A DNA stretch of 64,000 nt, from contig NZ_FOLN01000001.1 of the NCBI RefSeq assembly GCF_900112395.1, positions 434,001 through 498,000 of the forward strand, in the 5' to 3' direction. Under the pieces are notes generated by a model that made no database searches, had not been told where the DNA came from, and saw only the letters and a program-made list of their open reading frames with translations. Positions 48,301 to 56,052 of this stretch are shown one piece after another. Position 1 is the first letter of the stretch. Every line of letters begins with the position of its first letter. Source of the stretch: Algibacter lectus (GTDB taxonomy: Bacteria > Bacteroidota > Bacteroidia > Flavobacteriales > Flavobacteriaceae). The translations under genes and the position numbers were made by a program.

Positions 48301-49766
48301 AATTTATATTTGGTATTATTAATATTTCTCTTTCCTGATGCTTCATAAGATAAATGTCCTGTAGACCCTTCACCTAAAATCTCATAGTGCTCTTGAGGTA
48401 TTTCAGCGCGATGCTTTTCAATAACATGAACATATTCGAGGTTGTTTATAGCGTTGTGCCATTCTTGTGGATCAATCTTATGATTATAAAATTCTTCAGA
48501 ACCATCTTTATACTGAATAAAACGATAGTCTTCAGAAGTTATAGAATAGTTACCAGGACCGAAACTCGTTCGTGCATAGTGAGACCAATCAGCATTTGTG
48601 TTTTTCAATAATGGCACTAAAGAATGTCCTTCTAGTTTTGAATCTGATTTTAGATTTGTCAATTCCAATAACGTAGGATAGACATCCAACAATTGTACAG
48701 GTTTATTACAAACTTTTCCTTTTTCAATACCTGGACCAACAATAATTAAAGGCACTCTAGTACCATCTTCCCATAAACTTCGTTTGGCATAACGTTCTTT
48801 TTCTCCTAAATGAAATCCATGATCGCTGAATAATACAATATATGTGTTATCGCCATATTCGCCATTATCCAGAGCGGTAATCACGCGTCCTACTTGTTCA
48901 TCTACAAAACTTACACACGCCAAATAAGATTGCACAAGAGGTTTCCAAGCATCATTTTCTAAAACCCATTCATGAGTTGGAGACACGTGCTTTTCTCTTG
49001 TAATATCTATTCCATAAGGTGAAATATCGTCCAAATCATCTGATATAGTTTTTGGTAATTGAAGAGTTTCTAATGGATACATATCAAACCATTTTTGCGG
49101 TGCAAATTGTGGCACATGCGGACGATAAAAACCAACCCCCATCCAAAAGGGCTTATCGTAATTTTCTTTTAATTTACTTTCTGCCCAAGAGGCTATTTTA
49201 TAATCTGGCATTTGATTATCTGTCTCTGGAAAAGCACCCCAATCCCATAATGGATGCCCTGGATATGTACTAATTTTTTCTTTTGGCATAGGCCCAAAAC
49301 CTCCAAATTGTCCGGCGTAATTTGGAATATGAGTTTCGTTTATCCCTTCGCCATTGTGCAATAATTTACCGCCTCCAAAAACAGTATAGCCTTCTTGCTG
49401 AAATCGCTTTGGCATCACAATATTTTTACTTGCTATAGGCGAATCTTTAATGTCTGGATTTAAAAAATAAATCCCTGAAGTACTTGGGTATAAAGACGTC
49501 ATCATACTTGCTCTGGAAGGATTACAAACAGGTGCTTGACAATGTGCATTACTAAAAAGCACACCTCGGGAAGCTAATTTATCCATATTAGGTGTTTTAG
49601 CTTGCGGATGTCCACCCAAAACACCTATCCAATCATTAAGATCGTCTACAGCTATAAATAAAACATTTGGTTTTTCCAATGATTGACCTCCCCCCGTTTT
49701 CTGATTAGAATTACAAGCTCCTAAAGCAAAAATTAATACTAAAACAAATACTGTTTTTTTTATCAT
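48297..49766 (-). CDS. S1-family sulfatase (iduronate-2-sulfatase-like) lipoprotein
   Basis: 489-residue sulfatase with lipobox Cys18 (ALGAC). KPNVLFIAVDDLNDWIGVLGGHPQAKTPN opens the metal site, C81-N-P-S-R (CQAPVCNPSRASMMT) is the formylglycine motif and FSDHGFHLGEKERYAKRSLWEDGTRVPLI contains the late metal site and lysine. The DDLNDW and FHLGEK patterns are typical of the iduronate-2-sulfatase-like branch. If the substrate is ulvan-like, it may act on sulfated uronate or rhamnose, but the position is not deducible. It is first in a two-gene unit with EthD, and divergent from the unknown-family protein at 50058. Confidence 0.93.
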   Translation of the reverse strand: MIKKTVFVLVLIFALGACNSNQKTGGGQSLEKPNVLFIAVDDLNDWIGVLGGHPQAKTPNMDKLASRGVLFSNAHCQAPVCNPSRASMMTSLYPSTSGIYFLNPDIKDSPIASKNIVMPKRFQQEGYTVFGGGKLLHNGEGINETHIPNYAGQFGGFGPMPKEKISTYPGHPLWDWGAFPETDNQMPDYKIASWAESKLKENYDKPFWMGVGFYRPHVPQFAPQKWFDMYPLETLQLPKTISDDLDDISPYGIDITREKHVSPTHEWVLENDAWKPLVQSYLACVSFVDEQVGRVITALDNGEYGDNTYIVLFSDHGFHLGEKERYAKRSLWEDGTRVPLIIVGPGIEKGKVCNKPVQLLDVYPTLLELTNLKSDSKLEGHSLVPLLKNTNADWSHYARTSFGPGNYSITSEDYRFIQYKDGSEEFYNHKIDPQEWHNAINNLEYVHVIEKHRAEIPQEHYEILGEGSTGHLSYEASGKRNINNTKYKL

Positions 49767-49811
49767 GATTCCAGTTAAAATTAAAGACTCAATCGATATA
49801 ATTTATAGCTA

Positions 49812-49857
49812 TAAATAAAAGAAATAAAACAACCATAACCATCCTGTAAAACCCTGT
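49812..49857 (-). promoter_or_regulatory. PUL operator/promoter element, site 11
   Basis: Minus strand ACAGGGTTTTACAGGATGG (49857-49839), with -7-like TTTATTTA (49819-49812) after 19 nt, 45 nt before the sulfatase start. Confidence 0.7.
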
Positions 49858-49921
49858 CGGGTCAATATTTATCTATTAACATAAATATTTCAAAGCAAAC
49901 TTCTGTAATCCACTTTATTCC

Positions 49922-49966
49922 ACAGATTCTACAGGATGAATATTAAAAAAAACACTGTTAATTTCA
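49922..49966 (+). promoter_or_regulatory. PUL operator/promoter element, site 12
   Basis: ACAGATTCTACAGGATGA (49922-49939), with -7-like TAATTTCA (49959-49966) 19 nt after GGATGA. The start codon is 91 nt further on, a longer leader than at most other sites. It shares ACAGATTCTACAGGAT with site 14. Confidence 0.7.
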
Positions 49967-50057
49967 CAACCAAGTAGAAGGCAACCTTCTACTTACCACA
50001 TTTTTTAATTAGAGTGAAAGTCAACTCTAATTTTCAGATTAAAAATTTAGAATCCAA

Positions 50058-51608
50058 ATGAAAAAACTATTACTATTAATTATTGTTGCAAGTATGAGTA
50101 ATTTAGGAAACTCTCAAGAGTTTTTCATTATCAAGAAAAACACAGCTAAAAGAGGGTATGTTACACACAGTATAAACTCGGGAGGTTTTATAGTTGGAAT
50201 CAATAGTTTTGGTGGTGGCTACATTACACAAATTGAAATGCCAGGACTTGGAAATATTATGGGTTTTCAAGCGCAAAGATATGGTCGTGGCGGGCAATCT
50301 TCAATTCGCGATATGGGTAGAGGTGGTCAATGCAACCCTACTCAAGCTGGTTACAGTGACCTTTTAGGTACAGAATGTGCTATCACTACAGTATCAAGTA
50401 GTAAATTGGTAATTCCTAGTCGTGGTTGTGCTTTTTATAACGGAGATGGTGGCTACGACTATACAGAGTGGGAAAATATAGGAGCAGATCCGTACAAAAC
50501 AGATGGAGGTAATACCGATATTGATAATATTACCGAATCGAACCCAGCTATTTCAGTCACTATTAATGGTAAAACCTTTGGAAGACAACAAGCCGAGGTA
50601 TATAGTAATTTCGATTATTATGGCGAATATGAAGACTACACTACAAAAGTAGGACTTGCTATACCAGCTATTCGTCATTATTTGGAATATCGTTTTGTAA
50701 GGTCGTCTATAGGACCAAATTCTGGAATGAAACAATTTAATGAACAAGGACTAAAAGCTGCTGGAAAATGGAATGACAGTAAATTTTTATCAGATATTTC
50801 TGTTGAAAACCCTGTAGGTGTCCATCCTGGTGGACTTGATAATATGAACAGTATTATTTTATCTTGGAGTATTAGAAACGATGTAGCTACTTGGAATCCA
50901 GGCTACCGATACCAACAAAAACAAAACGGAGATTGGGAAATTAAAGATCGTCAAAAACAATTTCAAGGTAAGATAGAGCAATTAAAACTTCGATTTATTG
51001 TTGCAGATTCCAATGATGAAAACTCAGGAAATGCTTTAGGTTTTTATTTACCTCTATCGTATCTCAATGAATTTAATGTTGTTGGTATAAAAGAGTCAGA
51101 TAACTCAGAAGTCTATGTGGATAATAGAACAACTTCCGATTTTTATTTGGATGGACAATACCGTACACCTTCTATGTCTTGGATTGGTTTTAGAAGTGAA
51201 TTGAACGGCTTAATTGATAGATCGAAACTAACCGGTCAATATGCAGGTGTTTATGAAAAACTAAGACAAGAATCCATATTGCTTCATGGCACTCCAGCCG
51301 AAATTAAAGCCGCTTTTACGCAATTAGACACCTATTATGCTAGTTTACTTTCTGCTTCGGATTTTGAATACAAAAACAAAGATGATTTTCAACTCTTCCC
51401 AAACCCAGCCGAAGATCAAATAAACATTGTTTTAAATAACACAAATAACAATTCTAAAATAAGTGTTTTCAATGCGCTTGGTGCACTTGTTTATTCCTCA
51501 AATGAAATAATTGGTAACAAAATTTCAATACCAACAAACCAAATTGGAGCTACAGGATTATACTTTGTAAAGGTTGGGACTTTAACAAAAAAGCTTATTC
51601 TAAAATAA
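50058..51608 (+). CDS. Secreted protein of unrecognised PUL family, member 2 (T9SS)
   Basis: 516-residue homologue of the lipoprotein at 40373, but with a Sec signal peptide (about 1-19, LGNSQE) and a T9SS type A sorting domain (about 440-516, FQLFPNPAEDQINIV to GLYFVKVGTLTKKLILK). It is therefore exported by the T9SS and probably released or surface-attached. The conserved core (about 25-420) has GGYITQIEMPGLGNIMG, YGRGGQSSIRD..RGGQCNPTQAGY, YNGDGGYDYTEWENIGADPYKTDGGNTD and FDYYGEYEDYT. It is the first gene of a five-gene unit with GH106, sulfatase, GH78 and a broken GH43. Two family members with different export routes, each next to a GH106, argue for a real role in degradation. The activity is unknown. 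Confidence 0.78.
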   Translation: MKKLLLLIIVASMSNLGNSQEFFIIKKNTAKRGYVTHSINSGGFIVGINSFGGGYITQIEMPGLGNIMGFQAQRYGRGGQSSIRDMGRGGQCNPTQAGYSDLLGTECAITTVSSSKLVIPSRGCAFYNGDGGYDYTEWENIGADPYKTDGGNTDIDNITESNPAISVTINGKTFGRQQAEVYSNFDYYGEYEDYTTKVGLAIPAIRHYLEYRFVRSSIGPNSGMKQFNEQGLKAAGKWNDSKFLSDISVENPVGVHPGGLDNMNSIILSWSIRNDVATWNPGYRYQQKQNGDWEIKDRQKQFQGKIEQLKLRFIVADSNDENSGNALGFYLPLSYLNEFNVVGIKESDNSEVYVDNRTTSDFYLDGQYRTPSMSWIGFRSELNGLIDRSKLTGQYAGVYEKLRQESILLHGTPAEIKAAFTQLDTYYASLLSASDFEYKNKDDFQLFPNPAEDQINIVLNNTNNNSKISVFNALGALVYSSNEIIGNKISIPTNQIGATGLYFVKVGTLTKKLILK

Positions 51609-51665
51609 CTAAAATATACACTATCTCAAAAAACATATATTTAACGTGCTTTACTAAGTATAAAT

Positions 51666-54545
51666 ATGAAAAATAAATTTTCAAGACCTGCACATTACAG
51701 TCATATTTCATTACTGTTTTTATTGATTTTATCAAGTTGTTTAGCACAGAACGGATTAGAAAAAGCCTTTTTAAATCCACCAGAATCAGCAGGCGCACAT
51801 ACCTGGTGGCATTGGGTTGATGGAAACGTATCCAAAGCAGGAATTACCAAAGATTTAGAATCGTTTAAAAAAGTAGGCTTAAGTGGTTTTCAATTATTTG
51901 ATGTTGGTCTAAGACTACCTCATGGAGGCACCGTATTTAATTCAAAAGAATATCATGATAAAGTTACATTTGCTATTGCAGAAGCAGAACGTTTAGGTTT
52001 AGAAATGGGAATTAATAGTGCTTCGGGTTGGTCAAGTACCGGAGGTCCATGGATTACACCTGAAAACTCCATGAAAATGTTGGTTTGGAGTGAACACGAA
52101 GTAAGTTCAAAAACAAGTAGCCCAATTAAACTTAAACGTCCTGAGTTGAATGAAAAGCAACAAAGTCATGATTTTTATAAAGATGTTGCCATCATTGCTT
52201 TTCCAAAACCTAAAAACGCCACATTTAGAGTATCAGATTGGGAAGCAAAATCATTAACCGACCTTAAAGCAAAGGCAGATCAATTTATTCCCTCTTTAGA
52301 AAACGCACCAAAAGATGCCATAATAAACCTAGATGACATTCTAAACTTAACTGATAAAATGGGTACGGATGGAACGCTTAACTGGACACCACCATCTAAA
52401 GACTGGGTGGTATTAAGGATTGGCTATACTACAACAGGTGCGCAAACTAGACCTGCATCAAAAGGTGGTATAGGTTTAGAACTAGATAAATTAAGTAAGG
52501 AAGCTGTTACTATGCATTGGGAAGCATTACTAGATAAAATAACAGAGGATGCAAAGGGCAGTAAAGCATACACCACAATTCTTATAGATAGTTACGAAGT
52601 TGGACATCAAAATTGGACAGCAAACTTTGAAGACACTTTTAAAGAAAAGCGTGGTTATGATTTAATTCCTAGATTACTTTGTGCAACAGGACGTGTTTTA
52701 GAAAGTACTGAATATTCTGAACGTGTTTTGTGGGATTTCAGAAAAACTGTTGCTGATGAAATGTATGAAAACTACTTTAAATTCTTCAAAGAAAAATGTC
52801 ATAAAAACGGACTTAAATTAGCAACAGAGCCCTACGGCTCTGGGTCTTTTGATGCTGCGCAAGTAGGGAAACTTGTTGATATTCCTATGACTGAATTTTG
52901 GCACAAAGATAAAGCTAAGGGTCAAAGAAATATTTGGAAATGGACTAGCCATATGACGTCTTCAGCGGCACATTTATCAGGAAGATCCGTTGTTGGAGCA
53001 GAAGCATTTACTAGAATGAAAGGAGATTGGACGGTACATCCTTACAATTTGAAAGTTATAGGGGACAAGGCCTTTACCGAAGGTATTAATCGTTATTATT
53101 TCCACACATCGGCACATCAACCTTGGAGTGATAACATCAAACCAGGCATGACCATGAGTCGATTTGGGTCTAATATGCACCGAAACAACACCTGGTTTTA
53201 TCAGTCTAAACCATGGCTTGACTATATTGCTAGATGTCAATACATAATGCAAACAGGAACGAACCAAGCAGATGCATTGGTTATGTATGGTGATGAACGT
53301 GGATTTAATAATTTTTTAGGAAGAGTAGAACGTTTGGATTTTGACTTTTTAGAAGGTTATAAATTTGACGTAGCTGGTATTGATTCTTTAGATGACTTAA
53401 GTGTTGATGAAAATGGAGAAATTAGAGTAAGCTACGAAGGGAAGTTATTGGATACAAAATACAAAATGCTCTCTTTAAAAAGAGATCTCTTAATGCGAAT
53501 AGAATCTATCAAAAAACTTGGAAAACTAGCTGAAGATGGAGCTATTGTAATTGCTCAAAAACCAATAAGAACTCCGGGAATAGAAACCAATCCAAACGCA
53601 ACTAAAGAATTTAATACATTGGTTAAGAAATATTGGGACTCGGGACTGATCCATTTACCATCAACCTATAAAAAATCATTAAGTGCAGTAACTCCAGATT
53701 GCAAATTGCCTATAGGAATGGAGTATGTTCACCATAAAATTAACGATGGTGACTTCTATTTTGTATCCAATCAATCTTATGATTCAAAGAAAGGGACGTG
53801 CATTTTTAGAGTAACAGGAAAACAACCAGAACTATGGGATCCTGAAACAGGCGAAATTTCTAAAAACCTCAACTGGAAACAATTGAAAGACGGAACTACT
53901 GAAGTTGAATTATCTCTAACTTCTGCACAATCTATATTTGTTGTATTTCAAAAGGAAACTAAAAAAACAAATGGATCTTATACCTACCCAACTTATAAAA
54001 CCATTCAAAATATTAACAGAGGCTGGCATGTAACTTTCGATAAAAATTTTGGAACAAACGAAACGATACCATTTAAAAAATTAAAACCATGGAATGAACA
54101 TACCAATGAGGCTATAAAATATTATTCTGGTACCGCTACTTACAAAACAAGTTTTGAATTTAAGACAAGTACAAATAAGAAATCAATACTTTTAGATTTA
54201 GGACAAGTTGCCGTAATAGCAGAAATTAAATTAAATGGAAAAGATCTTGGAACATTATGGAAACCCCCATTCCAAGTAGACATAAAAGATGTTCTGAAGA
54301 AAGGAACAAATACTCTAGAAATTAAAGTGACAAACCTTTGGCCAAACCGTCTTATTGGAGATGCACAATATCCTAAGTTTAAAGAATCTAATAAAACACT
54401 TCCTAGTTGGATCGAAAAGGGAACGGGAATTCCTGAATCTTCAAAGCGTAAAACATACGCTGCTCATAATCATTTTAAGGCAGATGATGACCTTCTAACT
54501 TCTGGATTAATAGGTCCAGTTACAATTATGAAAAGTACAGATTGA
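51666..54545 (+). CDS. GH106 alpha-L-rhamnosidase lipoprotein
   Basis: 959-residue GH106 enzyme with lipobox Cys25 (LILSSC). The signature WWHWVDGNVSKAGITKDLESFKKVGLSGFQLFDVG (about 47-81) and SASGWSSTGGPWITPENSMKM match the family. The central IDSYEVGHQNWTANFEDTFKEKRGYD and VVGAEAFTRMKGDW segments are shared with the GH106 at 36813, and the C-terminal beta-sandwich (about 800-959) carries ILLDLGQVAVIAEIKLNGKDLG. It is about 130 residues shorter than the other GH106, mainly in the region of inserted beta-domains. It lies 57 bp after the unknown-family gene, with the next sulfatase 25 bp downstream. It probably has a linkage specificity that complements the first GH106. Confidence 0.93.
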   Translation: MKNKFSRPAHYSHISLLFLLILSSCLAQNGLEKAFLNPPESAGAHTWWHWVDGNVSKAGITKDLESFKKVGLSGFQLFDVGLRLPHGGTVFNSKEYHDKVTFAIAEAERLGLEMGINSASGWSSTGGPWITPENSMKMLVWSEHEVSSKTSSPIKLKRPELNEKQQSHDFYKDVAIIAFPKPKNATFRVSDWEAKSLTDLKAKADQFIPSLENAPKDAIINLDDILNLTDKMGTDGTLNWTPPSKDWVVLRIGYTTTGAQTRPASKGGIGLELDKLSKEAVTMHWEALLDKITEDAKGSKAYTTILIDSYEVGHQNWTANFEDTFKEKRGYDLIPRLLCATGRVLESTEYSERVLWDFRKTVADEMYENYFKFFKEKCHKNGLKLATEPYGSGSFDAAQVGKLVDIPMTEFWHKDKAKGQRNIWKWTSHMTSSAAHLSGRSVVGAEAFTRMKGDWTVHPYNLKVIGDKAFTEGINRYYFHTSAHQPWSDNIKPGMTMSRFGSNMHRNNTWFYQSKPWLDYIARCQYIMQTGTNQADALVMYGDERGFNNFLGRVERLDFDFLEGYKFDVAGIDSLDDLSVDENGEIRVSYEGKLLDTKYKMLSLKRDLLMRIESIKKLGKLAEDGAIVIAQKPIRTPGIETNPNATKEFNTLVKKYWDSGLIHLPSTYKKSLSAVTPDCKLPIGMEYVHHKINDGDFYFVSNQSYDSKKGTCIFRVTGKQPELWDPETGEISKNLNWKQLKDGTTEVELSLTSAQSIFVVFQKETKKTNGSYTYPTYKTIQNINRGWHVTFDKNFGTNETIPFKKLKPWNEHTNEAIKYYSGTATYKTSFEFKTSTNKKSILLDLGQVAVIAEIKLNGKDLGTLWKPPFQVDIKDVLKKGTNTLEIKVTNLWPNRLIGDAQYPKFKESNKTLPSWIEKGTGIPESSKRKTYAAHNHFKADDDLLTSGLIGPVTIMKSTD

Positions 54546-54570
54546 TATTAAAATAGTTCTAAATAAAATT

Positions 54571-56007
54571 ATGATAATAATAAAAAAAATAATTTGGTTT
54601 TGCTTTTTACTAGCCTATAGTTTCTGCTTTTCACAAGCTAAAAAACTAAACTTTGTAATCGTAATTGCAGACGATCATGGCGTATTGCATTCTACACCCT
54701 ATGGTTCTACTATAATACAAACACCAAATATGCAAAAACTGGCAGATGAAGGGATGCGGTTTGATAATGCATATGTTGCTTCACCAGCCTGCGCACCCAG
54801 TAGAGCTGCATTATTTACGGGCTTGATGCCTTATAATAATGGTATTGTAGGAAATCATGAAATGAACTTAAAACAAGGTGTTCAGTCGCTGATTCCTAGC
54901 CTGATTGACCAAGGGTATGAAGTCGTTTTTCAAGGTAAGGTAGCCCACGGAGGAAAAAACCATCATGGAGGCTACATACCTAACAATGTAAAAGTTCTTA
55001 AAAGATCCCCTCGAAAAGACACAAAAATGAGTGTTGTAGCAAATTTTCTTAAAAACAGAAAAGACACACGTCCATTAGCTTTATTTATTGGATGCATTGA
55101 CACGCATACACCTTTCCCCCCTGCCGGAGAATCAAGAATTAAACCTGAAGATGTTGTTATTAATAAAAGAATTTACACAACACCCGAAGCGCAGTTAGAA
55201 ATGAGCAGATACATACAAGCTGTTGAAAATGTCGACATAAAACTTGGAAGCATCAGAAAAATAGCTAAAACCTATTTGAACCCTGATATTACGATGACCC
55301 TCTACACCTCAGACCACGGCATGGCATGGCCTTTTGCCAAATGGTCACTTTACGAAACAGGGATTCGCTCTCCATTAATTGTATCTTGGCCTGGGAAAAT
55401 CAAACCCAAAACAAGCACTAATGCAATGGTCAGTTGGATTGATATTGTTCCTACACTTATTGACATAGCCGACGGAAAAACACCAAAAAATATTGACGGC
55501 AAATCATTTGCTAAGGTCCTTATCGGAAAGAAAACCAAACTTAGAAAAGCTATTTATGCCACTCATAAAGGTGATAAAGAAAAAAATGTATACCCTATTC
55601 GTTCTGTAAGAGTTGGCCATTGGAAATACATTTTAAATTTACACCCAGAGTTTGCCTATACAACCCATACTGATGCATGGGCTACAGAAGTACCAATGAC
55701 AAAACTACATGCCAATCATGCTGGTCATCATTGGAGTTCTTATATTGAAGCAGCAAAAACAGACCCAGCTGCTGCTGCTTTTTTAAAAGATTATCACACA
55801 AATCCTGCTGAAGAATTGTATAATATTGAATTAGACCCTTTTGAACAAAACAATCTTGCGGGCAATCCAGAAAATTCAAAAAAACTAAAATCATTACGCA
55901 AACTGATTTCAAAACGAATGATAGAAGTTAATGATGACGAATCGCTTAGTGGACCTCCAAAATTACTTGAGAATTTCTCGATTATGGAATCCAAAATCAA
56001 ACCATAG
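54571..56007 (+). CDS. S1-family sulfatase (heparan N-sulfatase-like)
   Basis: 478-residue secreted sulfatase with a Sec signal peptide (about 1-23, SFCFSQA). LNFVIVIADDHGVLHSTPYG opens the metal site, C74-A-P-S-R (SPACAPSRAALFTG) is the formylglycine motif, VVFQGKVAHGG carries the active-site lysine region and TSDHGMAWPFAKWSLYETG closes the site. The short DDHG start and overall length are like the sulfamidase/N-sulfoglucosamine sulfohydrolase branch, whose bacterial members also act on O-sulfated sugars. It sits between GH106 (25 bp upstream) and GH78 (45 bp downstream) in the same unit, so it is presumably coupled to rhamnosidase action. Confidence 0.93.
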   Translation: MIIIKKIIWFCFLLAYSFCFSQAKKLNFVIVIADDHGVLHSTPYGSTIIQTPNMQKLADEGMRFDNAYVASPACAPSRAALFTGLMPYNNGIVGNHEMNLKQGVQSLIPSLIDQGYEVVFQGKVAHGGKNHHGGYIPNNVKVLKRSPRKDTKMSVVANFLKNRKDTRPLALFIGCIDTHTPFPPAGESRIKPEDVVINKRIYTTPEAQLEMSRYIQAVENVDIKLGSIRKIAKTYLNPDITMTLYTSDHGMAWPFAKWSLYETGIRSPLIVSWPGKIKPKTSTNAMVSWIDIVPTLIDIADGKTPKNIDGKSFAKVLIGKKTKLRKAIYATHKGDKEKNVYPIRSVRVGHWKYILNLHPEFAYTTHTDAWATEVPMTKLHANHAGHHWSSYIEAAKTDPAAAAFLKDYHTNPAEELYNIELDPFEQNNLAGNPENSKKLKSLRKLISKRMIEVNDDESLSGPPKLLENFSIMESKIKP

Positions 56008-56052
56008 TTTAGAAAGAGCATTCACAAATTCAGTAAAACATAATATTCAATA

